A stretch of DNA of 64,000 nucleotides, taken from the NCBI GenBank assembly GCA_965261695.1, contig OZ253474.1:2356001-2420000 (forward strand). The letters run 5' to 3'. The stretch is from Bin5 sp965261695 (lineage in GTDB: Bacteria > Chloroflexota > Anaerolineae > Caldilineales > Caldilineaceae). How positions within the stretch are numbered: the first letter of the stretch is position 1; each line of letters starts with the position of its first letter. The notes beneath the pieces were generated by a model that was not told where the DNA came from, did not search any database, and saw only the letters and a list, made by a program, of their open reading frames with translations. This document shows positions 1-9,100 of the stretch, in pieces. Position numbers and translations under genes: made by a program.

Positions 1-632
1 GGAGCGCCTGACGGCGGCGCGGTTTTGAGTTCCTCAAGCAGCGACGCGGCCGCGCGCTTCAAGGCCGGAAAATCGAGGCCGGCGGCCTGCGCTGCGTCGT
101 GGCAGTGCGGACAGAAGCAGGTGAAAAGGGAACCGAGACCGTTATGCGGCCAGAGCGGATACTCGACGTGGTTCAGTTCCAACAAGTCGGCCTGCGGCCA
201 AGCTGCCACCGCGTTGCGAGCGACCCCGACCGCGTACGCAACGGTAGCGGGGTTGTTGGGACAGGCCCAGATCAGATTGTCAAACGGCAGATCATAAAAC
301 GACGGCTGGACAAGCGCCTCGTTTCGCAGCCCAGCCAGTTTTTCGGTATATGCAAAGAGGGGGGAAAGGTGGCAGCCGACCTGAAACCCCTTGGCTCTCG
401 CCATATCCAACAGGCCGGAAAATGCGTCGAACTCTGCCTCGCCCACGACAGACACGGGCGGACAGCGGTCGCCGAAGCCGTCGGCGGACGGCAGCAACAA
501 CCGGTCCCCATGCGGCGAGTTGGCCCACAGATAGACCAGCAAGGTGTCGATGTTGGTCAAAGCGGCCAGATCATCCAGCACGCGTTCTGGCTCGCGCTCG
601 AAGACGGACGAATGCAGGAACAAAGCCCTCAT
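1..632 (-). CDS. Glycosidase-like TIM-barrel protein, 3' end outside window
   Basis: An uninterrupted minus-strand frame opens at ATG 632 and is still open at base 1, giving 210 codons of a longer protein. The start has an upstream AAGGGA about 6 bases away. No signal peptide is seen (it begins MRALFLHSSVFERE). The pattern resembles hypothetical glycosidase-like TIM barrels: a hydrophobic strand (TLLVYLW), a CPNNP segment, a NHVEYPLWPHNG stretch and a CFCPHCH cysteine cluster that could bind a metal. It lies downstream of two sugar-binding proteins on the same strand, so it may act on the imported glycan. The substrate is unknown. Confidence 0.7.
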   Translation of the reverse strand, partial: MRALFLHSSVFEREPERVLDDLAALTNIDTLLVYLWANSPHGDRLLLPSADGFGDRCPPVSVVGEAEFDAFSGLLDMARAKGFQVGCHLSPLFAYTEKLAGLRNEALVQPSFYDLPFDNLIWACPNNPATVAYAVGVARNAVAAWPQADLLELNHVEYPLWPHNGLGSLFTCFCPHCHDAAQAAGLDFPALKRAAASLLEELKTAPPSGA

Positions 633-739
633 TGCAGATCCCTTTTGCCGCTCATGTGGTCTGGATTCCTTTGTTGACCGCATCTACAAGTGTGGTATTC
701 GATTCTGTACATTACTCGTCACGACAGGCCCATAAATGG

Positions 740-768
740 CCTGGGGTCAAGCCCTGCCTGACCCCAGG
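740..768. repeat. Perfect 10-bp hairpin downstream of binding protein gene
   Basis: CCTGGGGTCA at 740-749 and TGACCCCAGG at 759-768 form a perfect stem with a 9-base loop. No T-run follows on the minus strand, so it is either a rho-independent-like 3' hairpin or a REP-like element. A duplicated copy with one mismatch lies at 2596-2624, and a related longer palindrome at 18735-18767 follows the third binding-protein gene. Confidence 0.6.
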
Positions 769-798
769 ACGATCCATGATCACACCGCTGCGTCAGAG

Positions 799-2265
799 TT
801 AAACCTCGACATCAATGGACTCGTACCACTCCTTGCGCACGCGGGTGGCCCACTCCTGCCACTCCTCGGCCAACTCTTCGGCGGTGTATTTCCCTGAAAC
901 CCAACTCCCACGCTCACAGCGCGCGGCGGCCGCTTCTTCACTGTCACCAACGTAAGCGCCGCCACTGCAGCGGCCCGACGGCCAGCCAGGCATTGTTATG
1001 TTGCCCCACTCCCAACCGAAAAAGACACCTGGATGCGTCACCTGCCATCTGTACATGTCCACAGTGACGGCGCCATACACCGTCTCTTCATATAGCTCAT
1101 CCAGGTACGGATCGTTGGCGTAACTCTTCAAGGCCCCAGGCGGGCCGACGAATCGGTGAAACGCCCGCGCGACGTCGGGATTGTACTGAGCCGTAGCCAG
1201 ATCGAACGCTCCCTGCAGCCTGTCGCTGGCGATCGCGCTGGGGATCCCACAGGCCCAGCCGCCCCCACCGGTGTAATGACGATCTGCGTCCGGCTGTCCT
1301 TCAAAGGTCGGGGGCGACTGCATGTGGGTCATCACTTCGACCTCCGAGCGGCCCGCGTCCTCGGCAATGTGGAGGGTGAAGAAACGGTCTGACATGGCGA
1401 CCACCCCCTCCGTCAACATCTCAACATTTGACATCTCGGGCGTCTGTTCCTCGTTCGGGCTGATACCGAGCTCGATGGGCTCGAAGTAGAGCTTGTTGAT
1501 CCACTTGATCATCGCGTCGCTCGTGAGCGTGAACTCCTGGTTTGTCTCATCCCACCAGTGCTCACCCTCGTCGAGCACCTTGCTGAGCACCTGAAAGTCG
1601 AGAGCGCGATACCATCCCCAACGGGAAACGTTGCCGCTGGCGTCTCGCTGGGTGAGCTTTTGCGCCACATCATGCAACTGGTCGTAGGATTCCCAACCAC
1701 CGTGCCTGGCCGGATGGGGAAGACCCGCCTCGTCAAAAAAGTCCGTGCGGTAGACATAGAAGCTTTGTCCGGACAGGTCGTGCCACAAGGGCATCTGCTT
1801 GATCTTCCCGAACCAGGTACAGGCTTGCATGTCAAGCGGGCTAAGGTCTTCGGGATTCCAGGGCGACTTCTCCATGAGGGAGTTGAGGTTCAGAACCGTG
1901 CCATCGGCGTACAAGTGGGATATCTGCCCCGGCATGTCGTGGAAGACATCGGGCGGTGTGCCGGCGGCAATGGCCGGGAGCGTCGAATTTCGGATGGGCC
2001 ATCCCGCTCCCCACAGCTTGCCCTTGTGGCCGGTCTTCTCCTCGAAGGCTTCGATCAGCACGGTATTCGCCTCGTTCCAGCCGACCCCATCCAGACTGAG
2101 CAACGTAAACTCCATCGCCTCCGGCATTGCCGGGGCCTCCTCCACGACCTCTTGCGCCACCGGCGCTGGCTGCACGCAAGCCGCTGCCAGCATGCCTGCC
2201 GTACTCATTGCCGAAACGCGCAGAAAATCCCGCCGGCTCATCCTCTTGCTTTGCTTCTTGTGCAT
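799..2265 (-). CDS. Sugar ABC transporter substrate-binding lipoprotein (copy 1)
   Basis: This 488-residue extracellular solute-binding protein (family 1 type) should capture a carbohydrate for a CUT1 importer. The N-terminus has a twin-arginine motif (RRDFL, residues 11-15) followed by a lipobox LAAAC with Cys30, so it is probably Tat-exported and lipid-anchored. The ATG at 2265 has an AGGAGG seven bases upstream. It is a recent tandem duplicate of the gene at 2655-4121. Differences cluster at residues 91-133, 331-343 and 423-431, while the C-terminus (GKYTAEELAEEWQEWATRV) is nearly unchanged. Upstream lies a leftover permease fragment. The family call is strong; the ligand cannot be read from sequence. 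Confidence 0.93.
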   Translation of the reverse strand: MHKKQSKRMSRRDFLRVSAMSTAGMLAAACVQPAPVAQEVVEEAPAMPEAMEFTLLSLDGVGWNEANTVLIEAFEEKTGHKGKLWGAGWPIRNSTLPAIAAGTPPDVFHDMPGQISHLYADGTVLNLNSLMEKSPWNPEDLSPLDMQACTWFGKIKQMPLWHDLSGQSFYVYRTDFFDEAGLPHPARHGGWESYDQLHDVAQKLTQRDASGNVSRWGWYRALDFQVLSKVLDEGEHWWDETNQEFTLTSDAMIKWINKLYFEPIELGISPNEEQTPEMSNVEMLTEGVVAMSDRFFTLHIAEDAGRSEVEVMTHMQSPPTFEGQPDADRHYTGGGGWACGIPSAIASDRLQGAFDLATAQYNPDVARAFHRFVGPPGALKSYANDPYLDELYEETVYGAVTVDMYRWQVTHPGVFFGWEWGNITMPGWPSGRCSGGAYVGDSEEAAAARCERGSWVSGKYTAEELAEEWQEWATRVRKEWYESIDVEV

Positions 2266-2409
2266 CTTTGGGCCTCCTTTTCGATGCTTCTAAAGTGAGC
2301 GCCGTACGAAGCCAAGTCTTTTGGCACGAGTAAAGTGAGGGTTTCCAATGCGAACACAGTTTTGCAATTATGCAGGCATGCAACGGACAATTGTTCTCTA
2401 ATCTCCATT

Positions 2410-2561
2410 CTACTCCACCAAGCCCGTGCGGTCAATGCTCTGCGTAAAGTGGCGCTGGGCGAAGATGTATAGCACGAGTACCGGCATAATGGCCAGCACC
2501 GTGGCCGCCATGAAGACGTTTGGCTCAAAGTGCGTTGGGAGTCCAACGGTACCCAAGCCGG
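2410..2561 (-). pseudogene. C-terminal fragment of duplicated MalG-type permease
   Basis: This stretch repeats 4266-4417 almost exactly, including the TAG stop, and encodes only the last 50 or so residues of the permease (ending RHFTQSIDRTGLVE in the parent). It has no start codon or N-terminal part. Its edge at 2561/2562 is the breakpoint of the tandem duplication. It is a scar of the duplication, and may still supply the leader of the first binding-protein gene. Confidence 0.88.
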
Positions 2562-2654
2562 TGTGCATTGCTCGTCACGACAGGCCCTTAAATGGCCTGG
2601 GATCAGGTCCTGCCTGACCCCAGGACGATCCATGATCACACCGCTGCGTCAGAG

Positions 2655-4121
2655 CTAAACCTCGATATCAATGGACTCGTACCACTCCTTGCGCACGCGG
2701 GTGGCCCACTCCTGCCACTCCTCGGCCAACTCCTCGGCGGTGTATTTCCCTGAAACCCAACTCCCACGGTCACAGCGCGCGGCGGCCGCTTCTTCACTGT
2801 CACCAACGTAAGCGCCGCCACTGCAGCGGCTTCCCGGCCAGTTGGGCATGTTCAGGTTGCCCCACTCCCAACCGAAAAAGACGCCTGGATGCGTCACCTG
2901 CCATCTGTACATGTCCACAGTGACGCCGCCGTACACCGTCTCTTCATATAGCTCATCCAGGTACGGATCGTTGGCGTAACTCTTCAAGGCCCCAGGTGGG
3001 CCGACGAATCGGTGAAACGCCCGCGCGACGTCGGGATTGTACTGAGCCGTAGCCAGATCGAACGCTCCCTGCAGCCTGTCGCTGGCGATCGAACTGGGGA
3101 TCCCACAGGACCAGCCCCCCCAGCCACTAAAATGGCGATCTGCGTCTGGCTGTCCTTCAAAGGTCGGGGGCGACTGCATGTGGTTCATCACTTCGGCCTC
3201 CGAGCGGCCTGCGTCCTCGGCAATGTGGAGGGTGAAGAAACGGTCTGTCATGGCAACCGCCCCCTCCGTCATCATCTCAACATCTGACATATCGGGGGTC
3301 TGTTCCTCGTTTGGGCTGATACCGAGTTCGAGGGGCTCGAAGTAGAGCTTGTTGATCCACTTGATAAAAGCGTCGTTCGTCAACGTGAACTCCTGGTTTT
3401 CCTCATCCCACCAGTGCTCACCCTCGTCGAGCACCTTGCTGAGCACCTGAAAGCTGAGAGCACGATACCATCCCCAACGGGAGACGTTGCCGCTGGCGTC
3501 TCGCTGGGTGAGCTTTTGCGCCACATCATGCAACTGGTCGTAGGATTCCAAGCCACCGTGCCTGGCAGGATGGGGAATGCCCGCCTCGTCAAAAAAGTCC
3601 GTGCGGTAGACATAGAAGCTTTGTCCGGACAGGTCGTGCCACAAGGGCATCTGCTTGATCTTCCCGAACCAGGTACAGGCTTGCATGTCGACGGGGCTAA
3701 GGTCTTCGGGATTCCACGGCGACGCCTCCACGTGGTCGTTGAGGGTCATGGCTGTGCCGTTGGCATACAACTCAGCTTGCTTAAGCGGCATGTCATGGTA
3801 GACATCGGGCGGCGCGCCGGCGGCGATGGCCGGAAGCAACGTATCGTTCATGGGCCATCCCGCTCCCCAGAGCTTGCCCTTGTGGCCGGTCTTCTCCTCG
3901 AAGGCTTCGATCAGCACGGTATTCGCCTCGTTCCAGCCGACCCCATCCAGACTGAGCAACGTAAATTCCATCGCCTCCGGCATTGCCGGGGCCTCTTCCA
4001 CGACCTCTTGCGCCGCCGGCGCCGGCTGCACGCAAGCCGCTGCCAGCATGCCGGCCGTACTCACTACCGAAACACGCAGAAAATCCCGCCGGCTCATCCT
4101 CTTGCTTTGCTTCTTGTGCAT
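2655..4121 (-). CDS. Sugar ABC transporter substrate-binding lipoprotein (copy 2)
   Basis: This 488-residue solute-binding protein shares the same Tat motif (RRDFL) and lipobox (LAAAC, Cys30) as its tandem copy. The start ATG at 4121 has the same AGGAGG leader. It lies 144 bases downstream of the MalG-type permease stop, in the ancestral position, so it is likely the original partner of the MalF/MalG pair at 5240-6112 and 4266-5243. Residues near position 90 (GWPMNDTLLP) and 331 (FSGWGGWSCG) differ from copy 1. This suggests altered ligand preference, though that is inference. Confidence 0.93.
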   Translation of the reverse strand: MHKKQSKRMSRRDFLRVSVVSTAGMLAAACVQPAPAAQEVVEEAPAMPEAMEFTLLSLDGVGWNEANTVLIEAFEEKTGHKGKLWGAGWPMNDTLLPAIAAGAPPDVYHDMPLKQAELYANGTAMTLNDHVEASPWNPEDLSPVDMQACTWFGKIKQMPLWHDLSGQSFYVYRTDFFDEAGIPHPARHGGLESYDQLHDVAQKLTQRDASGNVSRWGWYRALSFQVLSKVLDEGEHWWDEENQEFTLTNDAFIKWINKLYFEPLELGISPNEEQTPDMSDVEMMTEGAVAMTDRFFTLHIAEDAGRSEAEVMNHMQSPPTFEGQPDADRHFSGWGGWSCGIPSSIASDRLQGAFDLATAQYNPDVARAFHRFVGPPGALKSYANDPYLDELYEETVYGGVTVDMYRWQVTHPGVFFGWEWGNLNMPNWPGSRCSGGAYVGDSEEAAAARCDRGSWVSGKYTAEELAEEWQEWATRVRKEWYESIDIEV

Positions 4122-4265
4122 CTTTGGGCCTCCTTTTCGATGCTTCTAAAGTGAACGCCGTACGAAGCCAAGTCTTTTGGCACGAGTAAAGTGAGGATTT
4201 CCAATGCGAACACAGTTTTGCAATTATGCAGGCATGCAACGGACAATTGTTCTCTAATCTCCATT

Positions 4266-5243
4266 CTACTCCACCAAGCCCGTGCGGTCAATGCTCTGCG
4301 TAAAGTGGCGCTGGGCGAAGATGTATAGCACGAGTACCGGCATAATGGCCAGCACCGTGGCCGCCATGAAGACGTTTGGCTCAAAGTGCGTTGGGAGACC
4401 AACGGTACCCAAGCCGGATCGAATCAACCAGGTGAAGATCTCCAGCCGCTGGGGCAGGGTCATCAACTCTTGGTCTCGGATGACCAGCCAGGGCACGAAA
4501 CTGTCGTTCCAGGTCCAGGTGAGCGAAAAGACCAGCACCACCAGCAGGGCCGGCTTGGCCAGGGGCAGCATGATCTGCCAGAACGTTCTGAACGGCCCGG
4601 CGCCGTCGACGCAGGCTGCATCCTCCAATTCATGCGGCAAGCCGCGCAAGAACTGCCGGAAGACAATCAACAGTATGCCTCCCCTTACCCCCCAGCCGGC
4701 AAAGGCCGGGACGAACAATGGGAAAAGGGTATTGAGCCAATTCAGCTTGTGGTAGAGCATGAACTGCGGAATCATGATCGTATGCCCTGGCACGACGATC
4801 GTAAACAACAGAAACCCGAAGATCAGGTCCCTGCCGGGAAAACGAAGGCGAGCGAAACCATACCCCACCATGGCGCCCACGAACGTCTGGCCCAGCGCGG
4901 CCAGAACGCTGGTCAAGACACTAATGCGCAAGCCTTGGAAATAACCCATGATCTGTAAGGCCAACTGATATCCTCTTGCCGTCGGGTCGCGAGAGATCCA
5001 CCGGATCGACGGGTTGTTGATTTCGCTCAGGGTCTGGATCGAGGTCGTGAACATGAAGAGAACGGGAAAGAAAAAAACGAAAACGAATTCGATCAGCACG
5101 ATCCAGCGCAAAGTCACGCCAAGCGTCCGCGGCAGCGCGTTCCATTGGCGACGGCCCCTGCCTGAAATCCGTCGACCGACCCCAACCCAACGACTCCCGC
5201 CGGTGTTGGCTGACTTGCGCACGTCAACGTTTAGGGAATTCAT
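4266..5243 (-). CDS. Carbohydrate ABC transporter permease, MalG type
   Basis: A 325-residue inner-membrane permease of a CUT1 sugar importer. It shows an N-terminal hydrophobic helix (IEFVFVFFFPVLFMF), several later membrane helices and the cytoplasmic EAA loop (EDAACVDGAGPFRTFWQIMLPLAKPA) that docks on the ATPase. A longer open frame reaches 5501, but ATG 5243 is preferred. It overlaps the upstream permease stop as ATGA, matches the usual MalG length, and the extra N-terminal residues look non-coding. The 3' end was copied by the tandem duplication. Confidence 0.9.
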   Translation of the reverse strand: MNSLNVDVRKSANTGGSRWVGVGRRISGRGRRQWNALPRTLGVTLRWIVLIEFVFVFFFPVLFMFTTSIQTLSEINNPSIRWISRDPTARGYQLALQIMGYFQGLRISVLTSVLAALGQTFVGAMVGYGFARLRFPGRDLIFGFLLFTIVVPGHTIMIPQFMLYHKLNWLNTLFPLFVPAFAGWGVRGGILLIVFRQFLRGLPHELEDAACVDGAGPFRTFWQIMLPLAKPALLVVLVFSLTWTWNDSFVPWLVIRDQELMTLPQRLEIFTWLIRSGLGTVGLPTHFEPNVFMAATVLAIMPVLVLYIFAQRHFTQSIDRTGLVE

Positions 5244-6112
5244 TGTCTCTCCCCCGCATAAAAGACCAGTTTGGATGCGAAACGGGTAACCAACAACAGC
5301 ACCACGAAGACAACCACAAAGTATAGCACGCCCAATGCCGCCGCCGACTCCAGCCGCCCCTGCCGTCGGATGCCGACATCCATTATGTACTGTACGACGT
5401 TGTTCAGTGGATCGGTGAACAAGTCGACCAGCGCAAAGATAGCGGCCACCAGAATAACCGGCGACAGCAGGGGCAAGGAAATCTTCCAGAAAGACTCCCA
5501 ACCCGTGGCCCCATCCACCTGGGCGGCCTCGTAAAGGCTTGGCGGGATGCTTTTCAGGCCGGCAACGAAAAGCAGGATCTCGACGCCCGTATGCCAGATA
5601 ATCACCGTCAGTCGATTCACAACCACCTGGATGGGGGCCACGATCGTCCCGCCCTGATCCCCCTCACCCATACTCTGCAGGAGAGGCCCCAACGTTACCG
5701 CGGCCAGTTCGTCTCCAGCGCCGTATTCGAGCAACTGCTGAATCACCCCCGCGCTACCAATGACGACCGGCAGGAAGAACACAGCGCGCAGGAACGTCTG
5801 CCCGCGCGTGACCTGCGCCAAAAAGACTGCCATTAATAGTGAGAAGACCAGGATCAGGGGCACATTGATCACGACTTCCTTCATGGTTGTGATCAGTGCC
5901 GGAATGAACCCGACATCCTTAAATAATATGTCACTGAAGTTGACCAGGCCGACCCATTCAGTCTGCAGAAAGGCCAGATCGGTGACCTCTTGAAAGCTCA
6001 ACAGCAGTGTCCGGCCCATCGGCCAGACGAACAAGACAGCCGCGCCAATCAGCCATGGGCCGATAAAGATGTACCCCCATACAGTCTGTTGCTTCTTCAG
6101 ACTCAAGCGCAT
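5240..6112 (-). CDS. Carbohydrate ABC transporter permease, MalF type
   Basis: A 290-residue permease, first partner of the CUT1 membrane pair. It begins MRLSLKKQQTVWGYIF, with a first helix (IFIGPWLIGAAVLFVWP) and an EAA loop (YEAAQVDGATGWESFWKISLPLLSP) near residue 200. Start ATG 6112 has an AAAGGA upstream. It overlaps the MalG-type gene by four bases (ATGA), so the two are probably translationally coupled. It lies 38 bases after the giant glycosidase/esterase gene, which places enzyme and importer in one transcription unit. Confidence 0.9.
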   Translation of the reverse strand: MRLSLKKQQTVWGYIFIGPWLIGAAVLFVWPMGRTLLLSFQEVTDLAFLQTEWVGLVNFSDILFKDVGFIPALITTMKEVVINVPLILVFSLLMAVFLAQVTRGQTFLRAVFFLPVVIGSAGVIQQLLEYGAGDELAAVTLGPLLQSMGEGDQGGTIVAPIQVVVNRLTVIIWHTGVEILLFVAGLKSIPPSLYEAAQVDGATGWESFWKISLPLLSPVILVAAIFALVDLFTDPLNNVVQYIMDVGIRRQGRLESAAALGVLYFVVVFVVLLLVTRFASKLVFYAGERQ

Positions 6113-6150
6113 GGTGATTTTCCTTTGTCTGCTACTCGATCAGGATCCAC

Positions 6151-9100
6151 TCAGATTGCACTTGTCAGTGCGTTGAGGATCGATGCAACATCTGCCTGTC
6201 TCGACTGGATGTGCAAAGCCTCAGATGCGCCAGCCACAGCGTAGACCCTGCGAACCCACTGCGCAGGGAAGCTCGCGGACACATTGTGGATCAATAGCCT
6301 GCCGGGAGCCGCAAGCGCCGCCGCTGTACGGAAATCGCCAGCGCGCCGCACCTGCGGGACGAACAACCGCTCTACCCACTCGTTGTCGTCGTTATAGTCG
6401 AACCGAGCCGCATCCGCGATCGTGTTGGCGATGTCGGAAGTCAGGCCGCGGGCCAATAGACACCAGAGGCCGGCCAGCCCTAAACCCACGAGGTGAACCA
6501 TACCTGTGTGCGCCTTAAGATATGCGATGCCGGTCAGTAAGTCCTGCACCTGGAGGGCGGTGTCAGTCCGATTGAACGCCAGAAAGTCATAGGGGCTTTC
6601 ATCCCGTTGCACCCGCGCAAGCTCGCCTGTCCCGAATGCATCGATTGCCAGCACGTTGAACCGAAGATCCAGCAATCCAGTAACGAGAGGTCCGGGGCGT
6701 TCTCCCTCCGCCAAGCCATCCTTGCCTCCGGGGTGGACGACCAATACGCCACCGGATGCCTGTTCGGGCGCGAACAGCAAGGCTGGCATCCGCTCGCCAA
6801 TGCCTTTGCGTCCAATGATGAGCCGTTCCAGGCAATAGCCATCCCGTTCGTCCATCCCTACTCTCTCAACCTGAAGATCGTGTGCCTGCGGTTGAAGAGC
6901 ATTCATGGCATATTCATAGGCGGTCCCCATCACCTCACGGTAGGCCTGCAGGCTGATTGCATCGACAGGTTCGAATGATTGGATTTGGGCTTCTGCATCC
7001 CGGATAAAGTTGGCCATCAACTGATGACCGTTCACAGCCGTTGCCGGCAGCTTGCCATCCGCGAACACCAACATCCTTTCGGGCGCTTCCACCGCGAACG
7101 GCTGTTCCTTGAACTGTTGCTGGCGCAGCCCTGAGCCTTGTCCTGATCCCTGCGACAAACCGACTTGGCGCCCTTGCCCAACCGTCGGCTCAGCGCCTGT
7201 CGAGCGGCCCATCGAAGCGCCGTCCTGAGCCTCTTCCTGATCCTGTTGCAGTGATTCTTCCTCGTCTGGCAACCACTTGCCAAACCAGGCGTAGACGGCC
7301 TCGCGACTCTCCTGATTGTAGTTGTGTCCAGCGTCCACCTGAACCGTAGCGACGTTGGCGGTCGCCTCGTGCAAGCGGTAGATCTCCTGCACGGCGGGGA
7401 ATTCGACATCCGGCGTACTCCTGGTCCAGTCTCCCGTGGCGGAGACCATGAGCAGGGGGCGTGGCGCCATCATCGCCGCAAATTCCACATCGCAGCCATC
7501 CAGGCGCAGGTTTGGGGCATTTTCGCACATGCACCCGCCCTGGAAATGCGCCGAGATTCTGTTGACCGGCGCGGCCACCTTTACGCGCTTGTCGATTGCC
7601 GCCAGCATGAAGGTCTGAGTGCCACCGCCGGAAGCGCCAGTGCAGGCGATACGCTGTGGATCTACAGCCGGCAGAGACAGCAGGAAATCCACCACCCGGA
7701 TGCTGTTCCAGAGTTGCATTCCCATCAGACTGATGCCCCAGAGGAAGCCTTTTCGATCGAACAGAACACTCTTGCGGTAGAGGGGCTTGCCATCCATGTG
7801 GCCAACCATCTCGGGCGCCTGAAGCCCGCTGTCGTTGTAGCCGATCATGTCATAGGCAAAGGCGACGTAGCCCTGGCGGGCAAAGCTGATACAGCGGGCC
7901 GGAACCGAACAACCATCGCTGTGTGTCAGTCGTCCATCGCGGAAATGGCCGTGCGGGCACACAATCCCCGGGAATGGTCCTTGCCTGCCCCGGGGGCGGT
8001 AGAGATTGCCGGTCACAAAGAATCCCGGCGTGCTCTCAAAGTATACGTTCTCGATTGTATAGTCTTCATGCTCGATTCGGCCCGTTATGTGGGGGTTCAG
8101 CGCTCTCTTTTCGGGCATTGGCCAAAGCCCTGCGCTCACCAGGATTCGGCGGCGCAGTTGTTCTGCTCTGGCTTCCCAACTGTCGCGCGTGGCGTAGGTT
8201 GGAAGGGCGCAGACCATGTGTTGGTGTCGAACCTGAGTGCGGCTATCCTGGGCAATGCTTACCCGATCTGGGCCGGGTTCCAAGGTCAGTTCTTGCGCTT
8301 CCCTCCTTGGCGACCCGTCTGCAACGGAGAGCCATGCGACGTCAATTGGCCGGCCATCAACTTCGACCGTGGTCGAGCCTTCCGCGGCACAGCGGATGGC
8401 GCCTCTGCTATCCTGATGGATCATTGCCAGGCGTGCGCCTCCCGACAATGTTATCGTGCGCCCAGCAAATCTCACGCTTCCCCCAAGCACTCGACCCCGT
8501 CGCGCGCAGAGGATCAAGCACTGCTCATCTCCGTCTTCGTAAAGCTGCCACAGCATCGAAGCATTCACAGCCTCAACCCTGCCGGACTCTTTCTCTCCCA
8601 CAAGGGTCAGGAGTAAATCGGCCGGATTGGACGCCGGCATGTAAACAACGTTTTCACGCAAGCCCTTCACGGCTATCGAGTGCCCTTCGGCATCACGGAT
8701 GTACCGCTCATCCGCAACTGTCGGCAGCGGCGCGAATACATACGGCTCGCGCGCGGCACTTTCAATTCGCCCATACTGTTGCTCAAACGCTTGCCAGTAT
8801 GCCCTCTCTCCCTGAATTTCGGAGCCGATGAGTTCCGAAAATTGCTCAAGTATCGGTGTCCCGTCGGTCAACTGGGTCGGCGGTGGCCCAAGGAACACGA
8901 CGCGCACGCCGGCAGCGATGAACGCCTGCAGCTGGTCCCACATGCGCGGCGTCATTGTCGCCGCGTACGGAACCAGAACCGTGGAGTAGGCATCCTTGTC
9001 CATTTGTGCCCGTCCATCTGCAACAACCGCAGCCTCGATAGCCTCTGTGGGAATGAAGTCAAAGGCCAGGTTGTTCTCGACAAAGGTCTGGCTCAGGTTC

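Larger units (their letters stand above)
706..4417. repeat. Tandem duplication, two 1856-bp units
   Basis: Units 706-2561 and 2562-4417 align base for base at an offset of 1856. Each contains a downstream hairpin, a binding-protein gene, its promoter/leader and the 3' end of the MalG-type permease gene. The right unit joins the intact permease; the left unit keeps only about 50 codons of it. This shows a tandem duplication, with the older arrangement permease then binding protein. The copies have since diverged, mainly inside the binding-protein reading frame. Confidence 0.9.

Noticed and set aside
5244..5501. N-terminal extension of the MalG-type permease
   Set aside because: Overlaps the MalF-type gene; the ATGA start at 5243 gives the normal family length.
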